64,000 bases of DNA, taken from Ruminococcus sp. GTDB taxonomy: Bacteria > Bacillota > Clostridia > Oscillospirales > Ruminococcaceae. Below, one piece after another: positions 7,387 to 16,426 of the stretch. Position numbers and translations under genes: made by a program. Each line of letters starts with the position of its first letter. Positions within the stretch are counted from its first letter, which is position 1. The DNA is taken from positions 1 through 64,000 of the forward strand of contig NZ_JAEFAJ010000002.1 in the NCBI RefSeq assembly GCF_016287535.1, written 5' to 3'. The notes beneath the pieces were generated by a model. It did not search any database. It worked only from the letters and a program-made list of their open reading frames with translations, and was not told the DNA's origin.

Positions 7387-7470
7387 AATAAAACCCTCCT
7401 AAATCATGGACGTCTTTTTTGAAGTTCACTGCAACCTCTGTGGTAGTCATCTGAACCTCTCGACGAATGC

Positions 7471-7499
7471 ATTGTAACACAGCCTGCTATCATTGTCAA
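7471..7499 (-). promoter_or_regulatory. sigma-A promoter of the lipoprotein gene
   Basis: Minus-strand TTGACA (7494-7499), 17-base spacer, TACAAT (7471-7476), about 85 bases before the ATG. Confidence 0.65.
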
Positions 7500-7743
7500 A
7501 TAAATGTCAATGGTAGGACAAGTTGCGAAAAACAGCCATAACAGGCGATTTCTGATATTCTGTTATGAAGCCTGCGAGAGAAGCGCGGTTTGGCTGATAA
7601 CTGCCAGGATCGCCAGAAACAGGCAAAAAAACGATATACGGCAGCATGAAATGATATAAAAAAGTGCGATTCTGCGTTTTGAACAACTGGACTGCAAAAA
7701 TAAGTATGCTTTATTGTGCTATATGCTGCAAAAACATATAAAA
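7500..7743. other. intergenic, no gene seen
   Basis: Moderately AT-rich with several short dyads but no open frame with a ribosome site, no tRNA and no clear riboswitch fold. Confidence 0.5.
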
Positions 7744-7777
7744 AAGCGGACAGAAATGAAATTTCATCTCTGTCCGG
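7744..7777 (-). terminator. terminator of the VanY-type gene
   Basis: Minus-strand stem CGGACAGAGATGAAA / TTTCATTTCTGTCCG followed by CTTTTTTAT. It starts a few bases after the stop. Confidence 0.85.
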
Positions 7778-7784
7778 TCAATAT

Positions 7785-8903
7785 TTATTCATAATCGTCT
7801 TCCGACTGGTCGCCGCTGTCGCCATTTTCATTTTCAGAGCCGCTCAGGTCGCCTGAAACATCTTCAAACTCCTTGGTAGTAACTTCCTCGACGATAGGCT
7901 TCTGACCCTTGTATACGGTAACTATGAAGCCGTCCACATTGTTTCCGGAGATCTCATATCTTTCTCCGTTGGGAACAGGAATGCTTGTCTTTTCCGAGCT
8001 GTCGTCAGCAGCCACGAAGTATATTTCGTAATCGTTCTTGTCGTCACTGAATTCAAGGTGTTCGCCGCTGTAGGGGTACTTGCGCAGGAGGTCAATATAT
8101 TCCTCAAGGCAGAGGTCGTGTGAATCCATATAATATGCATGGGGCTTGCCCACATAGCGGAAGTGCCACGGCTCGTCACGGAATTTTGTAATGCTCTCCT
8201 TTGAACGTGTATAGCGAACTATAAAGCCGTACTTGTAGCAGTTCGCGTTTAACCACGCGAAATCGCCCTCGCCGTTGTAGTCATAGTTCTCTGTCTCGGT
8301 AAAGTCAAAGGCAAGACCTGATTCATGTTCGCTGAAGCCGGCAGGAGCGACCCGCTTTGAGTCGGATTCGCCGGTGGAAGCAAGGTCCTTCTGGTAGAGC
8401 TCGTCCTGAAACTCCTTTGTGCGGTATGAGCCATATATCTCAAGGGTATCATTTGCGTAGATATCATAGAAGTCCTGTATCATTTTTGACATTGGTCCGT
8501 ATACCTGTCTGAGAATAGTATAGGAGGTGTCAACTATGGAGAAACAGTGGCAGTTGTTCTCGACGTTCATATCATAGATATTGACAAGGTCTTCGTTGAA
8601 TGATGTAAAATACTCATGGTCTCTGTTTATAAGTATAAGGTCGCCGTAGAACTTGTTCTTTGTCTCAACGGACAGCGACTCGTATATGACCTGATTCGGG
8701 TCAGGCTCTGTAGTCTGGGTCATAAGGTCCTGTTCGATATTGTTATTATCGAAATAAGGCGACTGTTCCACCTTTGTGATGTCGGTAAAGGCGTTCTTGA
8801 CAAAAAGGCCGCAGCTGCCGAGGAGTACAAGGCTTATAACGATCTCGGTGGTAGTTTTGGCGTGCCTTATGCTTTTTTCTTTGCTTATCCTTTTCTTGGA
8901 CAT
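7785..8903 (-). CDS. membrane-anchored D-alanyl-D-alanine carboxypeptidase, VanY/M15 family
   Basis: 372 residues from ATG 8903 (TTGGAG 7 bases before; an upstream in-frame ATG at 8927 has no site). A basic start and one membrane segment (about residues 18-38, EIVISLVLLGSCGLF) anchor it outside. The M15 zinc/catalytic motifs are SEHESGLAFDF near residue 190 and EPWHFRYVG near residue 243. These enzymes trim the terminal D-Ala from peptidoglycan stem peptides. An acidic C-terminal extension (about 320-372, ending GDSGDQSEDDYE) is unusual and may be surface-exposed linker. Single gene with its own terminator. The family call is firm; precise substrate (D-Ala or D-Lac) is not. Confidence 0.88.
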   Translation of the reverse strand: MSKKRISKEKSIRHAKTTTEIVISLVLLGSCGLFVKNAFTDITKVEQSPYFDNNNIEQDLMTQTTEPDPNQVIYESLSVETKNKFYGDLILINRDHEYFTSFNEDLVNIYDMNVENNCHCFSIVDTSYTILRQVYGPMSKMIQDFYDIYANDTLEIYGSYRTKEFQDELYQKDLASTGESDSKRVAPAGFSEHESGLAFDFTETENYDYNGEGDFAWLNANCYKYGFIVRYTRSKESITKFRDEPWHFRYVGKPHAYYMDSHDLCLEEYIDLLRKYPYSGEHLEFSDDKNDYEIYFVAADDSSEKTSIPVPNGERYEISGNNVDGFIVTVYKGQKPIVEEVTTKEFEDVSGDLSGSENENGDSGDQSEDDYE

Positions 8904-9282
8904 AGGTATTCTCCAATCCGCTGTCATAATTCAGCTTGCAATAGGTTGCTTTTGTTCTTTATTATCTCTTTTCTGAAAGCTTTTTGATTACTGACATATG
9001 ACCGTTACGGGAAATAAAAAGTGTTCTCCGACGGTTCACGGTATATTATAACACATTTCTTTGTGAAAATATAGTGGTTTGGGATTATATTTGTAAAATC
9101 GCGGTATATGCATAACAATATGACGAATTATATGTTATTATTTACCAATGAGGAGAACCTGATTGTTACTCAAAAAGCTCCTGTTATGTGACAAATTGCT
9201 CATAAAAACGGCACAAAGCGTTATTGTATACAAAAAGGGTCGGCACTTTAGCACAGTATTGCACAATCTTTTTTTAAACCCC
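8904..9282. other. intergenic between divergent units
   Basis: AT-rich region upstream of both neighbours. A TATAAT-like box for the leftward carboxypeptidase lies near 9043-9048 on the minus strand. No gene or stable RNA fold recognised. Confidence 0.4.
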
Positions 9283-9311
9283 TTGAAAATCCATTAACAT
9301 AATGATATAAT
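9283..9311 (+). promoter_or_regulatory. sigma-A promoter of the zinc-ribbon gene
   Basis: TTGAAA (9283-9288), 17-base spacer, TATAAT (9306-9311). The untranslated leader to ATG 9432 is about 115 bases. Confidence 0.8.
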
Positions 9312-9431
9312 ATATTTGTGAAAGTATGTATTAGCAGAGCTGTTAGGGGGGCGGCTTTAAAAAAACAGTCGTTCTTCCTGTATTTCCGGCTCTGCGGTTT
9401 TTCTGTATTTTCGCCTAAAGGAGTGATGTTT

Positions 9432-10955
9432 ATGAAATGTCCACAGTGCGGAACCAACAATGAAAAGGGCTTCAAGTTCTGCGTGAAATGCGGAACCAAT
9501 CTCGAAAATCCGCAGGATATTAACATTGAACAGGTAGATATGGGCGGATATCATTCTGAAGAAGATTCTGCGACCGGCGGATTTACCCTCGGCAGCGGCA
9601 CTTTCACCATCAGCGACATTTCATCGAGGGATTCATCTTCAGACCTTTATACCGCCGCTGAGCTCAATGATACTGATGAAGAGTTTGATTTCAGCAGCTT
9701 TGACGATATAGATGAGCCTTTTATCCCTAAGCTCGATACAGGAAGAGTTACTCTTCCGGAACAGACAAAGGCTGTAAGGCAGGCACAGATGCAGAATGCG
9801 GGCGGTATGCGTCCGCAGGGCATGATGCAGGGTATCCCGCAGCCACAGGGCATGATGCAGGGCATACCTCAGCCGCAGGGTATGATGCAGGGTATCCCGC
9901 AGCCGCAGGGCGTGATGCAGGGAATCCCGCAGCCTCAGGGCGTGATGCAGGGAATCCCGCAGCCTCAGGGCGCGGCTTCACCTCAGGGCGGCGCTCAGCA
10001 GATGAACGGAATGCCTGTTTACGGACAGCCCGTGATGTATGCTCAGCCTCAGATAATCGGCTATGACCAGAACGGTATGCCTGTTTACGGTCAGCCCGTG
10101 ATGTACCAGCCCCAGCTAATCGGCTATGACCAGAACGGTATGCCTGTTTACGGACAGCCTGTGATGTACAGCCAGCCTCAGATAATCGGCTATGACCAGA
10201 ACGGTATGCCTGTCTACGGACAGCCCGTGATGTATGCTCAGCCTCAGATGGGCGAGCTGCCGGAGGGCGCCGCTCCCAATGCGGCAGGTATGCAGGCGGT
10301 GCCTAATATGGGAGGTATCCCCGGAGCCCAGTTCGCGCAGAATGCTCCTGTTCCTCCTCCGGTGGAGGACAAGGAAAAGGTAGAGGTGCCTGACGATTTC
10401 TGGGAGTTCTTCGACGGCGGAAAGGCTACAGAACACGCTGAGACAGATAACGCCAGCGACTTCTTCGGAAAGCGCGGAGATGAGATAGAGGGCATGAAGC
10501 GTTTCGAGAAGAAGGGCAATCCCTATATGAGCGATACCCCTCTTGTTGACGCCAGCGAGCTCAAGAAGAACGATTCCTCAAAGCTGAGCAATATGTATAT
10601 GAAGAGCGCTGAAGTCGGCGACGCCAGCAAGCTCCGTGCCAAGGACGACTACAGAATGAGAGACTATATGGGCTCTACAAAGGCTGTTGACGCTTCTGAA
10701 CTCAGGGCTAACGAGAAGGGCAAGGCGTGGAATATCATGGGCGGTACAAAGACGACCAACGCCGACGACCTTGAAGCCGCAGGAGCAGCGCAGCGCAGAG
10801 GTTCTATGATGGCTCAGGCAGATCACGCGGTACAGGCTATGCCTAAAAAGGCAAAGACCTACAACGACGAGATAGACGCCATAGAGCTGCCGGAAGAAAT
10901 GAAGGCAAAAAAGACCAGAAACAAAGTGGAAATTCCCGGCTTGCCGGAAATTTAA
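9432..10955 (+). CDS. zinc-ribbon protein with three internal repeat blocks
   Basis: 507 residues; ATG 9432 has AAAGGAG 8 bases upstream and starts on the zinc ribbon MKCPQCGTNN...FCVKCG (Cys 3, 6, 17, 20). An acidic low-complexity stretch follows (about 35-100). Next are five tandem copies of PQGMMQGIPQ (about 128-177), then nearly four copies of a 21-22-residue unit NGMPVYGQPVMYAQPQ-IIGYDQ (about 192-272), a Pro-rich linker, and four spaced DASELRAK-like motifs (about 372-450). There is no membrane segment or signal peptide, so it is probably cytosolic and largely disordered. Function unknown; the architecture suggests a scaffold or phase-separating protein, but that is inference. MscL follows 40 bases later. 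Confidence 0.8.
   Translation: MKCPQCGTNNEKGFKFCVKCGTNLENPQDINIEQVDMGGYHSEEDSATGGFTLGSGTFTISDISSRDSSSDLYTAAELNDTDEEFDFSSFDDIDEPFIPKLDTGRVTLPEQTKAVRQAQMQNAGGMRPQGMMQGIPQPQGMMQGIPQPQGMMQGIPQPQGVMQGIPQPQGVMQGIPQPQGAASPQGGAQQMNGMPVYGQPVMYAQPQIIGYDQNGMPVYGQPVMYQPQLIGYDQNGMPVYGQPVMYSQPQIIGYDQNGMPVYGQPVMYAQPQMGELPEGAAPNAAGMQAVPNMGGIPGAQFAQNAPVPPPVEDKEKVEVPDDFWEFFDGGKATEHAETDNASDFFGKRGDEIEGMKRFEKKGNPYMSDTPLVDASELKKNDSSKLSNMYMKSAEVGDASKLRAKDDYRMRDYMGSTKAVDASELRANEKGKAWNIMGGTKTTNADDLEAAGAAQRRGSMMAQADHAVQAMPKKAKTYNDEIDAIELPEEMKAKKTRNKVEIPGLPEI
9813..9962 (+). repeat. five tandem 30-bp coding repeats
   Basis: Each unit encodes PQGMMQGIPQ or PQGVMQGIPQ. The units differ at a few third positions, so they are protein-coding repeats that could expand or contract by slippage. 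Confidence 0.9.
10005..10250 (+). repeat. 63-66-bp coding repeats, nearly four copies
   Basis: Units encode NGMPVYGQPVMY[A/S]QPQ then IIGYDQ. The second copy lacks one codon, and the last copy is cut short before MGELPEG. Confidence 0.9.
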
Positions 10956-10995
10956 TAAATCTATTTTATATCTTATCAAGGAGATGTTGTAAAAA

Positions 10996-11385
10996 ATGAA
11001 GAAGTTTTTACAGGAATTCAAGGAATTCGCACTCAAAGGCAATGTAATGGACATGGCAGTCGGCGTTATCATCGGTGCTGCATTCGGAAACATTGTAACA
11101 GCTCTCACTGAGGACTTCATCAATCCTCTCATCGCTTGTATAGGCGGCGCTGAAGTTGCCGGCAAGATCAAGCTCGGTGATACCGGACAGTACCTCAACT
11201 GGGGTCACTTCATCACAGCTATCATCAACTTCCTCATCATGGCATTCTGTATTTTCCTCATGATAAAGGCAGTAAACAAGGTCATGAGCATGGGCAAGAA
11301 AAAGGAAGAGGAAAAGCCTGCCGAGCCTCCGAAGGAAGAGGTTCTCCTCACAGAGATCAGAGATCTGCTGAAGGAAAAGAAGTAA
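10996..11385 (+). CDS. mscL: large-conductance mechanosensitive channel MscL
   Basis: 129 residues, AAGGAGATG upstream of ATG 10996. MscL forms a pentameric membrane pore that opens under tension and releases solutes in osmotic downshock. The family start FKEFALKGNVMDMAVGVIIGAAFG is followed by TM1, a short periplasmic loop, TM2 (FITAIINFLIMAFCIFLMIKAVN) and a charged cytoplasmic helix ending LLTEIRDLLKEKK. The length is normal. Probably co-transcribed with the zinc-ribbon gene (40-base gap, no terminator between) and ended by the hairpin at 11411. Confidence 0.95.
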   Translation: MKKFLQEFKEFALKGNVMDMAVGVIIGAAFGNIVTALTEDFINPLIACIGGAEVAGKIKLGDTGQYLNWGHFITAIINFLIMAFCIFLMIKAVNKVMSMGKKKEEEKPAEPPKEEVLLTEIRDLLKEKK

Positions 11386-11410
11386 TTGCATACTTTCTGT
11401 TATAACACCA

Positions 11411-11436
11411 AAAGCTCCCGTATTTACGGGAGCTTT
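11411..11436. terminator. bidirectional terminator between mscL and the 11448-12149 gene
   Basis: AAAGCTCCCG-TATTTA-CGGGAGCTTTTT; the A-run on the left and T-run on the right serve both converging genes. Confidence 0.9.
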
Positions 11437-11447
11437 TTGCATATTTT

Positions 11448-12149
11448 TTATCCGATTTTCATTGCAAGAAGGAACAGACCTACGAAAGCGCACCACATTC
11501 CTCCGATGAGCCACGCGGAGAGCTTTGCGGAGCGGAACAGCTCCTTGCAGTACATCTCGCTGACATTGTCCGAATTTATGAAAAATCTGATCACTCCGCC
11601 GTATCCGGGGGAGAGGAAATCCTCGTTCTGGTCAAAAACTATGGTACGGTCTTCGATAAAAACTGTGGGTTCTCTTTTCCCGGTATATTCGTTCATGGCG
11701 AATCTCAGCTCACAAGGAATATCGCACCTTATTTTTCTGAGCCATGCGTCGGCGTAGTTCAGCACTATTAGTGCAACTCCGAAGAACAGGAAAAATATAT
11801 GCATAAGGTCGTTTATGCGATCAAAGCTGCGTGAGAATACGCACACCCATGCAAAGCTCAGCGCTCCCCATATAACTGCCGCCGCGCTCTTGAAACAGAA
11901 ACGTCCGCAGCTGAGATGATGTCTCAGGTGAACAGATCCTGCCCCGAAGAATATAGCGCTGACCGCCAGATAACAAAGCCTTACGTCTGTAATGCGGATC
12001 GCCGCAGGGATAATTGTCGCTGTCAAAGCAATGAGCAGGCATTTAGTTACATTTAAAGCCAGCTTTGTATTATAAGTCATATTCACAGCTTCAAGGAGTC
12101 TTTCCTTCAGTTCCTGATCACTGTATTCGTTGTAAGCTTTTTTGTTCAT
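11448..12149 (-). CDS. hypothetical membrane protein
   Basis: 233 residues, start MNKKAYNEYSDQELKERLLEAVNM. Four hydrophobic segments between about residues 30 and 135 (LALNVTKCLLIALTATIIPAAI, LCYLAVSAIFFGAGSVHL, AAAVIWGALSFAWVCVFS, MHIFFLFFGVALIVL), then a soluble region with IEDRTIVFDQNEDF. A last hydrophobic stretch (SAWLIGGMWCAFVGLFLLAMKI) closes the protein. The layout resembles YcxB-like membrane proteins with a small beta domain, but this is not certain. Stands alone. Confidence 0.6.
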   Translation of the reverse strand: MNKKAYNEYSDQELKERLLEAVNMTYNTKLALNVTKCLLIALTATIIPAAIRITDVRLCYLAVSAIFFGAGSVHLRHHLSCGRFCFKSAAAVIWGALSFAWVCVFSRSFDRINDLMHIFFLFFGVALIVLNYADAWLRKIRCDIPCELRFAMNEYTGKREPTVFIEDRTIVFDQNEDFLSPGYGGVIRFFINSDNVSEMYCKELFRSAKLSAWLIGGMWCAFVGLFLLAMKIG

Positions 12150-12214
12150 ATTGATCCCTCATATCATTTGTGCCGCCTCAGAATAAGAGACGGCACTTTT
12201 ATCAGCTGTTAATG

Positions 12215-15200
12215 TCACTTGATATCGGCGTGATGTGCCTGAAGCGACTTTACGCCGAGGTGAGTATTGTTCTTGATAGCCTTGATGCCCTCTGCGCTTG
12301 CCTTTGCGGCAGCCATAGTGGTCATGTAAGGAACCCTGTGCTTGATAGCAGCCTTGCGGATATAGCTGTCGTCGTGAGCGCTGGTCTTGCCTGCGGGAGT
12401 ATTGATTATCATCTGTATCTCGCCGTTTGCGATCTCATCAGCGATATTCGGACGTCCCTCGTAGATCTTGAAGATCTTGTCGCAGGGGATACCTGCTTCC
12501 TTTATCATCTCATAACTCTTGCCTGTAGCGATTATATGGAAGCCCAGCTCATGGAATGACTTTGCGATATCAACAAGCTCAGGCTTGTCTCTTTCGCATA
12601 CGCTGAGAAGAACAGTTCCCTCCAGCGGGAGCTTGTTCTTTGTAGCCTCCTGAGCCTTGTAGTAAGCCTCGCCGAAGGAAGGAGATATACCGAGGACCTC
12701 ACCTGTTGAACGCATTTCAGGTCCGAGGAGAGGGTCTACCTCCTGGAACATATTGAATGGGAATACAGCTTCCTTTACGCCGTAGTGACCTATCTGCTTG
12801 TCCCTGAGCTCCGGAACGGGAGAAGGTCTGCCTGTGATAGAGGAAGTGATGATATCCGTAGCAATCTTTACCATGTTGATATCGCATACCTTTGATACCA
12901 GCGGAACAGTTCTTGACGCACGGGGATTTGCTTCGAGAACGTATACTGTGTCGCCCTCGATAGCGTACTGCATATTCATAAGTCCGCATACGTTCATTTC
13001 CACAGCTATCTTCTTGGTGTACTCCTTGATAGTAGCCACCTGCTTTTCTGTCAGGTTCTTTGAGGGGAGTATACAAGCGGAGTCGCCGGAGTGTATGCCT
13101 GCAAGCTCGATATGCTCCATAACAGCGGGAACAAAGCAGTGCGTACCGTCGGATATAGCGTCAGCCTCGCACTCTGTAGCGTGGTTGAGGAAACGGTCAA
13201 TGAGGATAGGTCTGTCGGGGGTAACACCAACGGCAGCGTTCATGTATACTCTCATCATCTCGTCGTCGTGAACTACCTCCATTCCGCGTCCGCCGAGAAC
13301 GTAGGAAGGACGTACCATTACGGGATAGCCTATCTTGTTGGCGATAGCGATAGCCTCGTCAGCGTTTACAGCCATGCCGGCCTCAGGCATTGGGATACCC
13401 AGCTTGTCCATCATAGCGCGGAAGTGGTCACGGTCTTCGGCAAGGTCGATAGTCTCCGGAGTAGTGCCGAGGATATTGACGCCGTACTTTTTCAGGTCGT
13501 TCGCAAGGTTGAGGGGAGTCTGTCCGCCGAACTGAGCGATAACGCCCACAGGCTTCTCCTTTTTGTGTATAGCGAGAACATCTTCAAGAGTAAGGGGCTC
13601 GAAATAGAGCTTGTCCGATGTATCATAGTCAGTTGATACTGTCTCAGGGTTGCAGTTTACGATAATTGACTCGAAGCCCAGCTTTTTCAGTGCGAGCGCG
13701 GCGTGAACGCAGCAGTAGTCGAACTCGATACCCTGACCGATTCTGTTAGGACCGCCGCCGAGTATCATTATCTTGGGCTTTTCGGTGCTTACAGGGCTCT
13801 TGTCTTCGTCAAGATGATATGTTGAGTAGTAGTAAGCAGCGTCCTTTGTACCGCTTACGTGAACGCCCTCCCATGCTTCCTTTATACCGAAGCCGATACG
13901 GGCATTGCGTATCTCCTCCTCTGTTACTTCGAGGAGAGAGCTGAGGTAACGGTCGCTGAAGCCGTCCAGCTTAGCCTGTCTGAGCACGTTCTCGGCAGGA
14001 ACTGAGCCCTTCATTGTAAGGAGCTTCTCCTCCTCGTCAACGAGCTCCTTCATCTGCTCGATGAAGTACTTCTTTATCTTTGTGAGCTCATAGAGCTCGT
14101 CTATGGTCGCGCCCTTGCGGAGAGCCTCATACATTACGAACTGTCTCTCGCTTGTGGGGAAGCGGAGCTGTGCGAGGAGCTCCTCCTTGGTCATGCTGTT
14201 GAAGTTCTTGGCAAAGCCGAGACCGTATCTTCCTGTCTCCAGTGAACGGATAGCCTTCTGGAAGGCTTCCTTGTAGGTCTTGCCGATGCTCATTACTTCG
14301 CCGACAGCTCTCATCTGAGTGCCCAGCTTGTCCTCAGCGCCCTTGAACTTCTCAAATGCCCAGCGGGCGAACTTGATAACTATATAATCGCCGTCGGGAA
14401 CGTACTTGTCAAGAGTACCGTACTTGCCGCATTCGATGTCCTTCAGTGTAAGACCGCAGGCGAGCATAGCCGAAACGAGAGCGATGGGGAAGCCTGTTGC
14501 CTTTGAAGCGAGAGCGGAAGAACGTGAGGTCCTTGGGTTTATTTCAATAACTACTATACGACCGGTCTCAGGGTCACGTGCGAACTGACAGTTGCAGCCG
14601 CCGATAACCTCGATGGATTCGATTATCCTGTATGACATCTCCTGGAGTTCCTTCTGAACGTCCTCAGGAATAGTGAGCATAGGTGCGGAGCAGAAGGAAT
14701 CGCCTGTATGAACGCCGATAGGGTCGATGTTCTCGATAAAGCATACTGTGATCTTGTTGTTCTCCGCATCGCGGACAACCTCAAGCTCCAGCTCTTCCCA
14801 GCCGAAGATACACTCCTCGACCAGTACCTGTCCTACAAGGGAAGCCTGAAGACCTCTTGCACAGACTACCTTCAGTTCATCTACATTGTATACCATACCG
14901 CCGCCGGCGCCGCCCATAGTGTAGGCAGGACGGAGAACAACGGGATATTTCAGCTTTTCAGCTATTTTAACAGCCTCATCGACAGAATATGCTACCTCGC
15001 TCTTTGGCATACCGATACCGAGAGCCTTCATAGCGTTTTTGAACTCTATACGGTCCTCGCCGCGCTCGATAGCGTCCACCTGAACGCCTATTACCTGAAC
15101 GCCGTACTGTTTGAGTACGCCTGCCTTGTCCAGCTCGGAGCAGAGGTTGAGACCTGACTGGCCGCCGAGATTGGGAAGAAGAGCGTCGGGGCGTTCTTTT

Positions 15201-15436
15201 TCGATTATCTGGGTAAGTCTTTCGAGGTTGAGAGGTTCGATGTAAGTAATATCAGCAACATCGGGATCCGTCATGATAGTAGCAGGGTTTGAGTTTACGA
15301 GGACTATCTCATATCCAAGCTTGCGGAGAGCCTTGCAGGCCTGAGTGCCTGAGTAGTCGAATTCGCAGGCCTGTCCGATGATGATAGGACCCGAACCGAT
15401 TATCATGATCTTGTTAATATCCTGTCTTTTTGGCAT
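12215..15436 (-). CDS. carB: carbamoyl-phosphate synthase large subunit
   Basis: 1,073 residues from ATG 15436 (AGGAGT 6 bases before), the normal CarB length; an in-frame ATG 51 bases earlier is not supported. CarB makes carbamoyl phosphate from ammonia (from CarA), bicarbonate and two ATP for pyrimidine and arginine synthesis. Start MPKRQDINKIMIIGSGPIII; first ATP-grasp half to about 400; oligomerisation domain to about 550; second half from ILGGGPNRIGQGIEFDY with ATP-grasp to about 930; C-terminal MGS allosteric domain (VLLSVCERDKPELVDIAKSF, NTPAG). No carA or pyrimidine genes adjoin it here. Confidence 0.97.
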   Translation of the reverse strand: MPKRQDINKIMIIGSGPIIIGQACEFDYSGTQACKALRKLGYEIVLVNSNPATIMTDPDVADITYIEPLNLERLTQIIEKERPDALLPNLGGQSGLNLCSELDKAGVLKQYGVQVIGVQVDAIERGEDRIEFKNAMKALGIGMPKSEVAYSVDEAVKIAEKLKYPVVLRPAYTMGGAGGGMVYNVDELKVVCARGLQASLVGQVLVEECIFGWEELELEVVRDAENNKITVCFIENIDPIGVHTGDSFCSAPMLTIPEDVQKELQEMSYRIIESIEVIGGCNCQFARDPETGRIVVIEINPRTSRSSALASKATGFPIALVSAMLACGLTLKDIECGKYGTLDKYVPDGDYIVIKFARWAFEKFKGAEDKLGTQMRAVGEVMSIGKTYKEAFQKAIRSLETGRYGLGFAKNFNSMTKEELLAQLRFPTSERQFVMYEALRKGATIDELYELTKIKKYFIEQMKELVDEEEKLLTMKGSVPAENVLRQAKLDGFSDRYLSSLLEVTEEEIRNARIGFGIKEAWEGVHVSGTKDAAYYYSTYHLDEDKSPVSTEKPKIMILGGGPNRIGQGIEFDYCCVHAALALKKLGFESIIVNCNPETVSTDYDTSDKLYFEPLTLEDVLAIHKKEKPVGVIAQFGGQTPLNLANDLKKYGVNILGTTPETIDLAEDRDHFRAMMDKLGIPMPEAGMAVNADEAIAIANKIGYPVMVRPSYVLGGRGMEVVHDDEMMRVYMNAAVGVTPDRPILIDRFLNHATECEADAISDGTHCFVPAVMEHIELAGIHSGDSACILPSKNLTEKQVATIKEYTKKIAVEMNVCGLMNMQYAIEGDTVYVLEANPRASRTVPLVSKVCDINMVKIATDIITSSITGRPSPVPELRDKQIGHYGVKEAVFPFNMFQEVDPLLGPEMRSTGEVLGISPSFGEAYYKAQEATKNKLPLEGTVLLSVCERDKPELVDIAKSFHELGFHIIATGKSYEMIKEAGIPCDKIFKIYEGRPNIADEIANGEIQMIINTPAGKTSAHDDSYIRKAAIKHRVPYMTTMAAAKASAEGIKAIKNNTHLGVKSLQAHHADIK

Positions 15437-15725
15437 ATTATACTCCTGACCCGTACACCGGAAAATGTACGTTGATATATTTGCCATGAAACGTCATGGC
15501 GCAACTTCTTACCTTATATAATAACATAATTCGGTGCAAATTGCAATATAGAAAATATCTTTTACGACCAGTACAATTTTAGGGAATATGCCGTATCTGT
15601 ATGAGCCGTTAGCTTGCAGGGGCGTACAGTGTGCGCCCGCCACTTACCTGCTTTTTTTGCGGGCGGGACTCGTCCTGAAAAAAATTTTTTTGTTTCCTGT
15701 TACACCCTGCAAAAAAAATGCGTTA
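15437..15725. other. intergenic with hairpin repeat remnant
   Basis: No gene. At 15612-15677, TTAGCTTGCAGGGGCG, a GGGCG/CGCCC hairpin and GCGGGCGGGACTCGTCC resemble the GTAGGG[A/G]CG repeat family seen at 28248 and 39155. A TAGTAT box at 15725-15730 may be the -10 of the secreted protein gene. Confidence 0.4.
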
Positions 15726-15734
15726 GTATAAGTG

Positions 15735-15752
15735 AAGGCTGCTTTCAGCCTT
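15735..15752 (+). promoter_or_regulatory. 5' leader hairpin of first lectin-like gene
   Basis: AAGGCTG-CTTT-CAGCCTT, a perfect 7-bp stem with a four-base loop, 28 bases before the ATG. The same hairpin precedes the second paralogue at 16382-16399. Confidence 0.65.
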
Positions 15753-15779
15753 GAATTTTATGTAAAGGATGTAATAAGA

Positions 15780-16349
15780 ATGAAAAAGGTAAAACTTATC
15801 GGCACATTACTTGCAGCTGTGATAGCAGCAGCACCCGCAGCAGGTTTCACAGGAAACGTATTACCGTTCAACGATAATGCTATCGTTGCAGATGCAGCAG
15901 CATATGCACCTATTTCAAGAACGGTATTCGGTACGTATTTAGTATTCAGATCCAATACCGTTGATCCTATTCTCTCGACTGGCAACGGTGAAGGCTGTTA
16001 CAATTTACATTACAGAAATGGCAGAATGGTGATTTCAAGAGTTCATTATGCACAGGGCAGAAGATATGAGTACAATGTAAAAATGTATGATGTGGGCGGA
16101 AATTCTCTCTTATTACAGGGAGACGGAAATCTTGTAGCATATAACTGCGCATATCCTGATGATTTTTCGCGTCCCACCGCACATTCAAATACATGGAGCT
16201 TTGATCTTGCAAACATTACATTCAGTTACACTTATAAACTGACTTATTCGGGCGAATTGCAGATCCAGCGCAATTTCTTATCTGGACAGTATAAAGGAAA
16301 AAGCGATATTATCTGGAGAAGCTCAACTGGCAGAATGTATAAATTATGA
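15780..16349 (+). CDS. secreted B-lectin-like protein, paralogue 1
   Basis: 189 residues from ATG 15780, where a typical signal peptide begins (MKKVKLIGTLLAAVIAAAPA, cleavage near ADA-AA at about 36-40). An in-frame GTG at 15732 exists but would put 16 residues before the signal. The mature part has LLLQGDGNLVAYN, close to the QxDxNxVxY sugar-binding motif of bulb-type (monocot mannose-binding) lectins, and aromatic beta-strand segments ending FLSGQYKGKSDIIW. Role is probably extracellular carbohydrate or surface binding. It is the first of a tandem pair; the next gene shares leader, signal peptide and domain. Confidence 0.7.
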   Translation: MKKVKLIGTLLAAVIAAAPAAGFTGNVLPFNDNAIVADAAAYAPISRTVFGTYLVFRSNTVDPILSTGNGEGCYNLHYRNGRMVISRVHYAQGRRYEYNVKMYDVGGNSLLLQGDGNLVAYNCAYPDDFSRPTAHSNTWSFDLANITFSYTYKLTYSGELQIQRNFLSGQYKGKSDIIWRSSTGRMYKL

Positions 16350-16381
16350 TCATGAAAATCTAAAAAGAATAATCATAAGTG

Positions 16382-16399
16382 AAGGCTGCTTTCAGCCTT
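16382..16399 (+). promoter_or_regulatory. 5' leader hairpin of second lectin-like gene
   Basis: AAGGCTG-CTTT-CAGCCTT, identical to 15735-15752, again 28 bases before the ATG. The roughly 60-base leader is duplicated with two base changes, both outside the stem. Confidence 0.65.
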
Positions 16400-16426
16400 G
16401 GATTTAATGTAAAGGATGTAATAAGA

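Noticed and set aside
9813..10250. Regular direct repeats that look like a CRISPR array or satellite
   Set aside because: They are in frame with a zinc-ribbon gene, encode near-identical peptides, and have no unique spacers.
15732..15779. GTG start giving 16 extra residues before the lectin-like signal peptide
   Set aside because: It would bury the signal peptide, and the leader hairpin covers this stretch. The ATG is the better start in both paralogues.
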